Notes: a model not told the origin generated them from the letters alone. A stretch of DNA of 64,000 bases from Macrothele yani (GCA_039090855.1 CM077006.1:53205336-53269335); one strand, 5' to 3'; numbered from the stretch's first letter, positions 50,800-61,364 are shown. Made by a program: numbers and translations.

Positions 50800-52045
50800 C
50801 CGTCCGTCCGTCCGTCTGTACCCACGATATCTCTGCAACTATTAGTCCGATTTGAAAAATTCTTTTTGCATTGGGAAGCCTGAAATATGAGAATGATGAT
50901 CCTTTATTTCGTTCTTTTTTTTACGATGTACAATTTCGTCGCTAGAGGGCGTAAATACAGATGATGTCGAATTCAAAAATACGTTTTATTCCACATATTT
51001 GCTTCTAAACATCCGATTGGAAAAATTATATTATCTTTCGATTCCATTTATATCGAAGTGCATTTTAGATATAGTTACTTTTTCAAATTACGCATAGATT
51101 TTCCGCTAGGGGGCGTAAAAGCAAATTACATTTTTCCCGATTAATTATTCTTCTAAAACTCCGATTTGAAAAAATGAAAAAAAATTTCTTCAGCAGATAC
51201 ACCTCCTGATGGAAAATGTTTTGCATATAATTTGAAATTTTTGATAAAAAATACTTTGGCCACCAGGGGTGTAAATTTTGTTTTTTGCTTGTGATGTATT
51301 TGCCATAAAATCTGAGCTTCTAAAATATCGATTGAAAAAATTATTTCGTGGACTGATGCCACTCACATCGATAAACCTTTTGAAATATTTTATTTTTTAA
51401 ATATGTCACAGTTTCTCCGCCAGAGGGCGTAGATGTATATCTTATTTTTGTCAATATCTCTACTTCTAGGAGTCCGATTTGAAAAAATTTTCTTTGTTGG
51501 ATAGTGTTTTTAGTGTGACATGTTTTTCATATAATTTCAAAATTTTCAAGTAATTCATAGACTTTCCGCTAGGGGGCGTAGAGGTAAATTTCGTTTCCCG
51601 CTATATCTCTGCTTCTAAATCTCTGATTTGAAAAATTCTTCCTGTATCGCATACAAGACCTGATGGAAAATATTTTTCACATAATTTCTCATGTTTGGTA
51701 AAGAATGGTTTGGCCACCAGGGGACATAAGTGTTAATTTCTGCTTCTGATGTATTTGTAGCAAAATCTGGGCTCCTGAAATCTCGACTAATTTTTTTTTT
51801 TTTTCTTGGACCGAGACCGTTCATATATGGAAAAACCTTTTCAAAAAATAATGTATGGTTTCCCCACCAGGGGACGTAATTTCATATCTTTTTTTTTTTT
51901 TGTCGATATCTCTGTTTCTAAGAGACCGAACTTAAAAAAAAATTCTGTGTTGGAGAGCCTTTCCGGTGAGAAATGTTTCTCATAAAAATTCATGTTTTTC
52001 TTAACGCACAAGTCTGCAACCAGAGGGCGTAAGCTCACGATTCCG
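50800..52045. repeat. decayed tandem array, ~155-bp units
   Basis: A pair of motifs recurs about eight times: TCCGATTTGAAAAATT (near 50850, 51018, 51165, 51476, 51628) and (G/A)(G)GGGCGTAAA with CCGCTAG or CCACCAG before it (near 50945, 51110, 51265, 51420, 51570, 51715, 51870, 52020). Spacing is about 145-165 bp. A CGTCCGTC run at 50803 starts the array. Confidence 0.75.
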
Positions 52046-52079
52046 TTTACAGCAATGTCTGAGGGATTAAAAACCCGAT

Positions 52080-52185
52080 TGGTTCCATTGACTTTGAATA
52101 GCTTTGATAAATTTAATTCGCGTCAGAACGGATTCAAAAGACGTGCTTATTACACCCGAAAATTCGGTGTCATCTTTCTTGCTCC
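52080..52185. repeat. dispersed repeat Z, 3' part
   Basis: TTTGATAAATTTAATTCGCG and GATTCAAAAGACGTGCTTAT through GGTGTCATCTTTCTTG match 37310-37385 and 40340-40425. Confidence 0.8.
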
Positions 52186-52189
52186 CATT

Positions 52190-52540
52190 GTGATCGACAC
52201 TGTTGGCTGTTAATAACGAGCAGCAGTTTTGAATAGTTGCCTGGATCACGCGTTGACGCACATAACCACGTATTTTACAAACACGCTGAGCAAGTGACGT
52301 TCAAGTACATCTGCATAAAGGATTCTAATTCAGTGGCCAGTGTGTGTATATTTGCAAAACAATCAAAAAGAACAACAGGGCTGGTTCAGAGACGATCCCT
52401 AATGCACTCAACCACCGCGACAAATTTTATTTGAAATTAAATAGCAATGTTGGTGTCATTTACCGGGACTGCCATTGGCGTCATCTCCGCATTCGATTCT
52501 CAGCAGTCCTCTGCAAGGATTTACATGGATGGACAACGAA
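52190..52540. other. gene-free stretch
   Basis: Nothing recognisable. Confidence 0.4.
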
Positions 52541-52544
52541 GCTG

Positions 52545-53040
52545 AAACACATGGGTTCAGGACAGAGCAATTTATTAGTACGGTGTAGGACCTCTTTTGG
52601 AGGCCAATACAACGGCTAATCGTCGTGGGAAGGACCCATACAAGCCCTGTACAGTGACCAGAGGGATTTGAAGCCATTCCTCTTGCAGAAAAGTGGCTGG
52701 TTCACGACGTGATGCTGGTAAAGAAAAACGTTTCCTTCCTCCAGAACAGTCCTGAGTGGTTCGATAATGTTCAAATCGGGTGACTGTGCAGGCCTTGACA
52801 GATGTTCAACCGCACTTTCATGCACAGTAAACCACTTTTGCACCAGTTTGGCTCTGTATTTCGGTTGCATTATCATCCTGATATACGGCACCACCGTCAG
52901 GGTACAATGTTTGAACTACTGGATGCACCTGGTAATCCAGAATTGTCCGATAATGCTTAGCAGTAATACACACTTCAAAACACCCCTTAAATTTCTTCAG
53001 ACACCGCCTCTCCCCATAACAAGTCTCAACATCACTATCA
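52545..53040 (-). pseudogene. Tc1-like transposase C-terminal remnant
   Basis: Minus strand: YQDDNATEIQSQTGAK near 52870 is the second Asp motif, [20 protein letters not shown] follows with the final Glu (IIEPL), and TVQGLYGSFPRR-like text ends it at about 52610. The frame changes twice. The motif NIIEPL is shared with the 3.6-4.6 kb copy, so the two may be relatives. The N-terminal half is missing; the next element's end lies about 30 bp away. Confidence 0.65.
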
Positions 53041-53068
53041 GAAGGTTGCCAGCAGCAGTTAACATTTA

Positions 53069-54282
53069 CATGTCCACCGATGAGTCATTACATTATGACC
53101 ACCTACCTAATAAACTGTACGACCCCCCCTTTAGCCCGCAAAACAGCACCCACTCGGCGAGGCATCGATTCCATGAGGTGGCAATAGATATCCTGGGGTA
53201 TCTGGTACCATACTGTCAACAGTAGGTCTTCCAGTTCCAGTACATTTCAGGGTGTTGGTGATTTAGCGCGAACCCGCTTTTCCAAGTCAAACCATAAATG
53301 TTCGATTGGGTACATATCAGGTGAATTTGGAGGCCAGGGCATTAGCAGAAAGTCACCAGCATGTTCCTCGAATCACTCTTTGACGATTCTGGCAGTGTGG
53401 CATGGCACATTATCCTGTTGGTAATGGCAATCACCAGCAGGGAATAAAGTTGCCATTAATGGGTGAACTTTGTCCGCAACGATGTTCAGATACCGACAGC
53501 TGTCTGGGATTGTGCTATTGGGATAACGGGTCCTAAAGTGTCCCAAGAAAACATCGCTCACAGCATAACACCGTCTCCGCTGCCGGCCTGTTTCCGCCCA
53601 ACAGTGCATACAGGCGACATAGCCTCCGTTGGTAATCGGCGTATCCGCGTTCAGCCGTCTACGTAATGCATCAGGAATTTGATTCGTCAGACCAAACGAT
53701 TTTCTTCCAATCATCCATGGTCCAATCATGATGATCTTGGGCCCATTTCATGCGTTGTTGGCGATGACGTGCAGTGAGCATGGCTACGCAGGCCCATGGG
53801 TCTTCGGCTACGCAGGCCCATGCGCAGAAGACTGCGATGAACTGTGTGCTGTGACGCATTGCCCTGATCACCACTGTTGTAGCTGCGGGGAATTTGTCGC
53901 ACTGTGGCCCTGCGGTGGCTGTAAACAATGCACGATAGTATCCGCTCCCCTCTGGCATCATGCGGATGACACAGAGCTGGACGGCGGTACGTCGTTTGGT
54001 CCTCTACGCACCACTTTTGATACGTACTCACTACAGCGGTAGTGAACAACCCACAAGCCGCGTTGTTTCCGAGATCGTAATTCCGAGGGGCCGTGTCATC
54101 ACAATTTGCCCTTTATCAAACTCCGATAAATCGGCAGCTTTTCTCATTCTGACTCCGAACACTCTACTAACCGAAAGCCGATCCTCTGGTTGTATATATA
54201 CTGCTCTGTGAACTTTGTTCGGTCTCCAGGCGCGCTCATTTTTCTAGGCTAGGGGTGGTCATAATGCAATTAATCATGGGTG
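53069..54282 (-). mobile_element. complete Tc1-like element (sister of 29.3-30.4 kb)
   Basis: The left end CATGTCCACCGATGAGTCAT and the right end (reverse complement CACCCATGATTAATTGCATT) are imperfect inverted repeats of about 30 bp, ending ATTATGACCACC. TA at 53067-53068 and 54283-54284. Length is about 1214 bp. Left boundary is good to a few bases. Confidence 0.8.
53107..54147 (-). pseudogene. Tc1-like transposase (DD36E spacing), frameshifted
   Basis: ATG at 54147 ([20 protein letters not shown] by reading through), stop at 53107 after a Gly-rich C-terminus. HTH1 and HTH2 are in different frames (54049-53726: [40 protein letters not shown]). The catalytic first Asp is open near 53690 (WKKIVWSDESNS, with an Arg-Phe pair lost). 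Then HYQQDNVPCHTARIVKE, a stop where Trp is expected, and SPDMYPIEHLW. I count 36 residues between the last two acidic positions. A 24-bp direct repeat (GGCTACGCAGGCCCATG) near 53785-53822 adds further damage. Confidence 0.82.
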
Positions 54283-54289
54283 TATTTCA

Positions 54290-55440
54290 TAACTTCTCAC
54301 CATTTCTGTCTGTTCTTAGTCGGGAATCACACCTTTGCTGCCATAAAACTTCAGATCATAACACTAACCCGATGCTTAATGGTAGCTGTAATGAATTCAG
54401 GCAGCAAATCTCTATTTCTTCTTACATACTTTATATTCCATCGGTACCAAATATGGATATTCTGGTCTAATCACTCCAGATGACGCTGTTCCATTTTTCC
54501 TCAAACCAGTTAGCATGGCTGTAGCTTATTCTAATATCTTGTTTGGCAGATAGAAATAGCTTTTTCCTTAGAATTCTAGAATTTAAACCAAAGTCTTTGA
54601 GTCTGCGTGTAACAGTCGCAGCACTCATCTTCAAACCACACTGAGACAATTCATTTTTAATTGAATCAGATGATTTTTTTCTATTATAACGAAGTAAATT
54701 TCTCCGTCATTTTTATCCGCGCCAGGATTCGAACCCGGGTCCCCTCATTCCGGAATAAGTTGCTCTACCAATTGAGAAGGATTCTCTTATATTTCCTATC
54801 TCGCGGTGTGGAAATAACATCACACCATTGCGAGATTTTGAACAGTCGTCATTTTTATCCGCGCCAGGATTCGAACCTGGGTCCCCTCATTCCGGAATAA
54901 GTTGCTCTACCAATTGAGAAGGATTCTCTTATATTTCCTATCTCGCGGTGTGGAAATAACATCACACCATTGCGAGATTTTGAACGGTCCGGTCATCCGG
55001 ATAGTTCGGGCGCCATTATAACGAAGTAAATTTCTCCGTCATTTTTATCCGCGCCAGGATTCGAACCCGGGTCCCCTCATTCCGGAATAAGTTGCTCTAC
55101 CAATTGAGCTACGCGGACGTTTTATTCTGATTCCTATCTGCCTTTATGTCGTGTGCGTCCTTCTGGCAGGTACATCACATCTCCTGGTACGTTACACTAT
55201 CACTTGAACACAGTCTTTTAATTCTTCTATCACCACATGCTGTTGTGTACCTTTTTCTGCTGTACTAGCTTGGGTTTGAATTGACTGAGTGTGCTATACC
55301 TCTTGCACAGTTTAGAAATACGTCACTTAGTTACATTTCCACCTACTTTTCTGATACATTCCTCAAAAGTGTAGCCTTCACGCAAAGTTCAGTACTTTAC
55401 ATCGCTTTTATGGGTAACCAAGCACGCTTTTTACTCTACT
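54290..55440 (-). pseudogene. Tc1-like transposase split by a SINE cluster
   Basis: The downstream part, 54665-54290, reads KNELSQCGLKMSAATVTRRL, KDFGLNSRILRKKLFLSA, EEKWNSVIWSD and later GTDGI (HTH2 and first Asp). The upstream part, 55430-55200, reads SDVKY, LREGYTFEECIRKVGGNVTK, then KLCKRYSTLSQFK and DRRIKRLCS (HTH1 and linker). The two halves join in sense if the tRNA-headed repeats 54682-55198 are removed. The part after the first Asp decays by about 54290. Several stops and shifts are present. Confidence 0.7.
54682..55198 (-). repeat. three tRNA-headed repeats (family B) with hairpin modules
   Basis: Copies at about 54682-54777 and 54846-54918 are cut at the same point (CTACCAATTGAG) and followed by AAGGATTCTCTTATATTTCC and ATCTCGCGGTGTGGAAATAA, CATCACACCATTGCGAGAT. 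The third copy, 55015-55198, is complete, with GTCCGCGTAGCTCAATTGGT and GGTTCGAATCCTGG on minus. The identical truncation and spacing show a tandem duplication of a ~165-bp block. Confidence 0.85.
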
Positions 55441-56235
55441 TGTCATCTTTTTAAGTTACACAGTTTGTTAAGTTATCAAGGAATAGAAAAACCCATGAAA
55501 AAAAAACAGTGTCCAACTTGATGACACTCACGCAACTGAATAGGAGTTCTAATATTAGCTCTGGCACCTGGAAATGAGAGCTGACTCATACTAACACCTC
55601 ATTGGTTCCATGTTGTGTCATAATAATACCTGATTTGCTCTCAGAACAATCAGTCTCATTGGTCAGTTTTGAGTTAAGGAAATCCACTTCTTGTTACATA
55701 AGACAGTTGTGTTTTCTTTTTCTGGTTACTTGGCTATAACTTTTGATAGGGTAAAGATAATTCAATACCGTTTGTTCCATTGCATTCTGCATTAAATTAC
55801 CTTTCTAATGATGTATAATTTTACGGCATTGTTCTAAAAAGGATTGTTGTTACGAGCCATCAAACCTTAAAGATGCAAATTTTCCTAAAGATTTCCGCAA
55901 CTTTGGCCACCAGTGTTCGTACGTATCTGTTCAATTTGGTCTGCAACAGATTTTTCAGATAACTTCAAAATCATTTCAGCATGCACAAGATTTATGAAGA
56001 CATGAATATCTACTGCTTCAGCAACCCATGTTAATTCTTAGTTGCTTTGCCTTGCTCAGGAAAGCATTCAGACGTGAGAGATTAAAAATAAAAGCAACAC
56101 AACAACGAAAAAACAGTGTATACTTTTGGGGAAAGGATTTCCAGTTTCAACCATCTAATATATAAAGTTGAATGTTTGTTTGGTTGTTCGCTATGCAAAT
56201 CTGCAGTTTTCAATTTAGATCCACCAAATTTGGTA
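55441..56235. other. gene-free stretch
   Basis: AT-rich, nothing recognisable. It may hold the 5' end of the split Tc1 element. Confidence 0.4.
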
Positions 56236-56237
56236 CA

Positions 56238-57473
56238 TACTGAAGAGCAATTGAATTAGAGATACCTGTCTAGTAACGTGTAGCACCACCTTTCGCCCTG
56301 ATGACGGCGGCGATTAGTCTTGGCATGGACTCGACAAGACACCGGAAGCGTTGGGAAGCCAAACGGATCCATGACCCCTGAACAAGCTGCTACAGTTCAC
56401 GAAGATTTGATGGAGGAGGTGAGAATCTCGAACATCTCTCCCGATGGCATCCCAGATGTGCTAGATGGGTTTGAAGTCAGGTGACCTAGCTGGTCAAGGA
56501 AGCGAGATCACGTCGGTGGAGTGTTCATCCAACCATTCGGATACAATTCGGGAGCAATGGCACGGTGCATTATCTTGTTGCAGGATGAGGTCCCCAGTGG
56601 GATGTTGAAGACGCACATACGGGAGCAAATGGTCGTCCAGGATATCCCAGTAACGTTTACCTGTAAAGGACGATGTAACACGTACCAGAGATCCCATTTC
56701 AGTCCACGTAAACAGTCCTCAGACGAGAATTCCCCCCCCACACACACACACACACCAGCTTGAAGAGTACCCTGCTGGCAAGACGGATCCATCGCTTCAT
56801 GTGGTTTGCGCCGTACTCGTATCCTTCCATCCGCATGTACCAACGTGAATCCCGACACACTAGTCCAGGCAACATTTTTCCACACGTTTAGGGTCCAGTG
56901 GCGATGTTCCCGCGCCCATGCTAATCTTTGCACCCCGTGATGTGGTGCGGTCAGCAGCGGTACCCTCGTGGGACGATTGCTTCTGTACCCCATAGCGAGG
57001 AGATGGTTCTGGATGGTGTGGCTGCTTACACGTTTTTGTGCACCAGCGTTAAATTGCCGAGTGATTTCTTGCACTGTGGCCCGTCTATCCGCTGTTACTA
57101 TGCGAGGTAGCCGACGATGACCCCGCTGATCCACACGCTGTTGTCCACGGTAGTGGGCCCTTGCAGGGATGGTTTTACCGGATTCGATGTACTCACGGTG
57201 CACCCGTGGCACAGTGGCTCGTAAAAATCTCATTGCCTGCACGACTTCCGAGATGGAATGACCCATTCGTCGGGCCGCGACATTTTGCCCACGATCAAAT
57301 GCGCTTAGATCCTTCGTCTTACCCATATTGCGCCCGACTGTTACTGATTCCCGTCGCATCACTCCTTATATTGTCGGATCGCTGCATACGTCATATCGTC
57401 TCCGTTTACAGGGCCGCCCACAGCCCCACATTTGCATAACGCCAGCTGTCTCTAATTCAATTGCTCTTCAGTG
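56238..57473 (-). mobile_element. complete Tc1-like element
   Basis: CTGAAGAGCAATTGAATTAG at the left and the same sequence reverse complemented at the right (CACTGAAGAGCAATTGAATT) give inverted repeats of about 27 bp. TA follows the right end at 57474-57475. The left boundary is uncertain by 4 bp because of an extra CA or TA. Confidence 0.87.
56270..57326 (-). pseudogene. Tc1-like transposase with (TG)n insertion and dead active site
   Basis: ATG at 57326 (MGKTKDLSAFDRGQNVAARR) was chosen over an upstream ATG at 57362 because it opens the HTH domain. Open to about 56770: HTH1 (GHSISEVVQAMRFLRATVPR), linker RGHRRLPRIVTADRRATVQE, HTH2 (VSSHTIQNHLLAMGYRSNRP), HRHWTLNVWKNVAWTSVSGF. The first catalytic motif WSDESRF has become WTSVSGF, so the Asp is lost. 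A CA/TG microsatellite at 56736-56757 then shifts the frame. LQQDNAPCHCSRIVSEWLDE follows, and SPDLKPI then a stop where Glu is expected; 36 residues lie between. The last residues GGATRY end at 56272. Confidence 0.88.
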
Positions 57474-57475
57474 TA

Positions 57476-57740
57476 CTATCGCATGGTACTCTAACTTAGA
57501 CCGTAGACGGTTTTTGGAAGGAGTCGGAGCCCGAAGTCAAGGGGCCCCCATACCAAATTTTCGTAAAAAGTTCCATTTTTTGCTTTTTTTATTTTGAATT
57601 GGTATGCTATCTCATGGTACTCTAACTTAGACCGTAGACTGTTTTTGGAAGGCTTCGGGGCCCGAGGTCAAGGGGCCCCGATACCATTGACGTCGCTAGA
57701 CTTCGAAATCAGGATGGGCGATGGGTGGGCAAGCATTATT
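57476..57740. repeat. ~132-bp tandem pair, GGGGCCCC-rich
   Basis: TGGTACTCTAACTTAGACCG and GTTTTTGGAAGG followed by GTCAAGGGGCCCC occur at about 57480 and 57612. CAAATTTTCGTAAAAAGTTC inside unit 1 recurs as CAAAATTTTCGTAAAAAGTT at 59370. Confidence 0.8.
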
Positions 57741-57810
57741 TTTGGTGGGGCAAGCTTGATAGCAACTCTTTCTTTACGAAACACTGAAAGAAAAGAACGA
57801 ATCTTTAATG

Positions 57811-58033
57811 TGGTTTTTTTTCTTTTGATTGAAGGTTTAACGGCCACCGTGAGCAACTCAATGGGTTATAAGCTGTCGCCCGTCCCTATTTTAGGGTCAC
57901 TGGTTTCAGGGAAGTGAGAGAGCCAGTGCCGTAAGACAAATACAACAACCATGCCTCACCGGGATTCGAACTCGGACTCTTCTCGGGCGAACAGTCATTA
58001 GCCAACGCTCAGACCACTTCGCCACCGGTGTGG
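57811..58033 (-). mobile_element. tRNA-derived SINE, family A, with 8-bp TSD
   Basis: Head on minus TGGCGAAGTGGTCTGAGCGT, box B GAGTTCGAATCCCGG, A-tail as T-run. CTTTAATG flanks at 57803-57810 and 58034-58041. Confidence 0.9.
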
Positions 58034-58041
58034 CTTTAATG

Positions 58042-58510
58042 CTTTTCACAGCCGGCTAGAAAAGAATTCGAGCAATGATGTCCCCTCTACGTGGACACAC
58101 ATACATGCACAGATCTAACTAGTTACGCCACTGGTTTAAGGTAAAAGTGTTGGTAGAATGTCGCCATCAACTTTTTACTTGCTCTGCATATGCATACGTT
58201 GTCTTAAATTGCTTTTCAAAATTTTCCATTTTTGCTTACGAAAATAGTACTGTACTTGAACTATTTATTTAAAAGAAACTGTCATTTTTGTTTTTCTAAA
58301 TCAAATTTTAACGTCGTGCCACGCAGACACAATACCTCCCTCCTCCTTAACTTCCTTCCTTTCAGCCAGCGACTTTGCCTTGCACGTCTCTCCTCTACAA
58401 AGCAGTCGTCAGCCACTTTCTGTACTTTCACAGTTCCGGGGCGCTAGTGTAGCTTTAGACTCCACTTTCCGAGTTGGAATCCCCTATTCTGTAAAGAAAA
58501 CAAAAGAGCT
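58042..58510. other. gene-free stretch
   Basis: Nothing recognisable. Confidence 0.4.
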
Positions 58511-58511
58511 A

Positions 58512-59000
58512 TAACGAAGTGAATTTCTCCGTCATTTTTAGTCTACGCCGGGATTCGAACCCGAGGCCGCTTATTCCGGAACAAGTCGCTCTACCAACCG
58601 AGCTACGCAGACATGTATTCTGATTCCTATCTGCCTTTATGTCATGTGCGTCCTGCTGGCAAGTACGTCACATCTCATGGTACGTTACATCATCTCCCCC
58701 TTATTTTTTTTATTTTTTTGAAGTGCTGCTCTTATTTTTCCTATCTCGCGGTGTGGAAATAACATCACACCATTGCGAGATTGTGAACGGTCGGGTCATC
58801 CGGATAGTTCGGGCGCCATTATAACGAAGTGAATTTCTCAGTCATTTTTGGTCTACGCCGGGATTCGAACCCGAGGCCGCTTATTCCGGAACAAGTCGCT
58901 CTACCAACTGAGCTACGCAGACATGTATTCTGATTCCTATCTGCCTTTATGTCATGTGCGTCCTGCTGGCAGGTACGTCACATCTCATGGTACGTTACAG
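58512..59000 (-). repeat. two tRNA-headed repeats (family B) with one hairpin module
   Basis: Copies at 58512-58690 and 58818-59000 (GTCTGCGTAGCTCGGTTGGT and GTCTGCGTAGCTCAGTTGGT on minus, both with GGGTTCGAATCCCGG). Between them lies ATCTCGCGGTGTGGAAATAA, CATCACACCATTGCGAGAT and CGGTCGGGTCATCCGGATAG. Same arrangement as at 12379-12975. Confidence 0.85.
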
Positions 59001-59920
59001 AGCGATTAGTAGCGACTCTCTCAGTGAAATCCTATCCACCCTCCTCATTTTCCCCCTGGTCATACAAATATGGGAAAGAGGCTTAAATTAAGAAACTGGA
59101 AGAGTGGAGAACAACTGAATTTTCATGGCCCTTCGGATTCTGTTTTGATAACCTTTTTTTTTGGAGACGTAAACAACGCACTTCTTAGGCGGAAATACGT
59201 ACGTAGGGCTACATGAAATAAAACACATGACTTATTACTCGGCAAAGGGTGAGATTATATATTTTAAAGTTAAATATATTGAAAAATGGCACAGTGAACG
59301 TCAGGGTGGGCGAGACAAATTTCAGGGTGAGCTCAAGCCCACCTCCCTGGTGACGTCCCTGCCCCATACAAAATTTTCGTAAAAAGTTTCATTTTTCACT
59401 TTGAATTCGAATTTAAATACGTTTTGTTGTGACAAGTGCTTTCCAGTGAAGAACTGCAACGCAATTCAGCATCGGAACTGAAGGTAAGTAAACAACAAAA
59501 ATCAAACGGAAGAACTAAAAATACTGTGTGCCCTGTACAGAATAAAATTTAAATTCAGTGAAGTAATGAAATACGGTATTAGGTATGGTTCAGAACGTAA
59601 AAAATTAATTGCTTTCATTTGTACAAAATTTAGATACTAAATTATCACCAAATTCTCCCTAATACCGCCGGGCAATTCAGTTAGTCTTCGCTATAAAAAA
59701 AAAAAAAAAAAAAATCAACCGTTCTCCACTTTTTGAAGTTTACCCTGATTTTAATCCTAGGTTTTATGCCTAAATATTTCACTATAAAGAATTTCAGCTT
59801 TCAAAATTAATTTTCACCTCCCCCCCCCCTGCATTTTTTAGCACACCTTCAACTGGAAATTTTTGGACAGCCCCTTGTCCCCGGTAACAGAAGAGTGGTC
59901 ATCAGTGCTTGAAGTAGGCC
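59001..59920. other. gene-free stretch with A-run and C-run
   Basis: A-run at 59694-59714, C-run at 59820-59828. A copy of AAATTTTCGTAAAAAGTT (see 57.5 kb) at 59372. No gene. Confidence 0.45.
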
Positions 59921-59924
59921 GGTA

Positions 59925-60095
59925 TGGGCCAGTATGCAGGGCACATTTAAGGGAACGGATGCCCCGCCCCGGTGGCTGGACAGTATTTTGTGGCCCCAGT
60001 ATTAGTGGCAAACCTAGGATTTCACTATGGGTGGGTGAATAAAAATACCCAGGAGAAAATATTCCCAAAATATGAAGAAGCCATAAAAATATTTT
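59925..60095. repeat. inverted repeat X, left arm
   Basis: GGCACATTTAAGGGAACGGA, GGCTGGACAGTATTTTGTGG and TAGGATTTCACTATGGGTGG to GAAGCCATAAAAATAT match the reverse complement of 63130-63295 at about 85% by eye. Confidence 0.85.
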
Positions 60096-60559
60096 CCCCG
60101 ATATTGAAGTCTGTATCCCATGATTCATGGACGAATCAGTGTTAGCAAGAAAATGTAAAAATGTATGGTTGAAAAATGGATACCAGTTCAGTTCTGCTTT
60201 AATCCCCGCCCACCTAGGGTTCAGCTTGTCGAAGTAGTGGGCAAAATAATATGATCCAAACGAATTCTTAATGTATGAAAATTTCCCTCAATTACAGACG
60301 TGTACGTAAAACCATCTGTAATGCTTTTGAAAGATTTGAGAATGTACTGGGGGACGACTATACATGGTGATTTATAAAGAAGTATACAGTTTCCAGATGC
60401 TGTAAAACAATAACAGTTGAAGACACGGACCACAACTGCGAACCGTTAGGTAGATGTACTCATAAAGTTTGTATCCCGCTACTGAGGGAAGTGACGTAGG
60501 CGACTTAACACCTTGTAACTTTTTCCTATGGGGGTACGTGAAGGACCAGGTATTCGCCC

Positions 60560-60737
60560 CTCCCCTTCCGAGCCGCGCATGGCTTAGTGGTTAGCGAGTC
60601 AGACTAGCGATGCAAGGTCCTCAGGTGAGCGAGTCAGACTATCGATGCAGGGTTCGAACCTGGGCTGATCTTTCAGAGATGGTGTGATTTACTAACAATC
60701 GCTGAATATCCGCCGTGCATCGGACGAGCACGTTGAG
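60560..60737 (+). mobile_element. tRNA-derived SINE, family E, internally duplicated head
   Basis: GCATGGCTTAGTGGTTAGCG is box A-like. GCGAGTCAGACTAGCGATGC occurs twice (60594, 60628), and box B GGGTTCGAACCTGGGC follows only the second. The body TATCCGCCGTGCATCGGACG, AGCACGTTGAG resembles the body of family D. Confidence 0.75.
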
Positions 60738-60984
60738 TGACGGCCCCCAGGCTGGATCCACTGGTTAAATGGGTATCCTTTCCTATGCCCCCCCTGAAAT
60801 TCTCTCACCGCTCTGTGTGCAACATCGTACTTGTACGGTGGCGCCATCTACTGTACTCGAATCTCACTACAAACTGTTCTGTCAAAGTCGCTAGATTTGC
60901 TCTCATATCCTACGTTTCTGTGTCCTGCCTAAAAGGCGATCTCGCTGTAGGTGGCTGGGACCTAAACTCTAATCACTGTTTACG

Positions 60985-61225
60985 GAAGTCCTACAAGAAA
61001 ATGACAAATACTGTGTTGCACAAGTTGATCACTCGGCCTGATGATGAAGTGCCGGGAACTTTGAAAGCCCCTTCCCTTCCTGTTGATCCAGCTGAGCTGA
61101 AACAGCGTATCACAACAACTATTACTACACTTGATTCAGATATCTTACCTCGCGTTTGGACGGAAATGGGTTATCTGCTCGATGTGTGTCGTGTGACTAA
61201 GGGTGCACACATAGAACATCTGTGA
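60985..61225 (+). pseudogene. C-terminal fragment of a DUF4817-type (Tc1/mariner superfamily) transposase
   Basis: The frame ending at the stop at 61223 reads LKAPSLPVDPAELKQRITTT and ITTLDSDILPRVWTEMGYLL, then DVCRVTKGAHIEHL. This matches the typical end of the transposases with a DUF4817 HTH (LKxRI..AI..V...ML.R.W.E..YRLDVCRAT.GAHIE). Upstream open codons to 60737 (162 in all) carry no clear catalytic box. It is the terminal ~65 residues of a larger lost protein. A recruited short host ORF cannot be excluded but has no support. Confidence 0.55.
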
Positions 61226-61364
61226 CTGTCTCTAAAAAAACTTGAAATATTCCCCTACAATTCTGTTACAGGTAACATAAAATATCTTACATTGTTCTTG
61301 TTTTATAGTGCGTTGAAACTATATACTTCTTTATCAATCATCCTGTACTTTTGGGGAATCTCTT

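Noticed and set aside
59838..60128. Minus-strand 96-codon frame
   Set aside because: It lies within inverted repeat X and has no recognisable motif; the other copy of X is not open in the same way.
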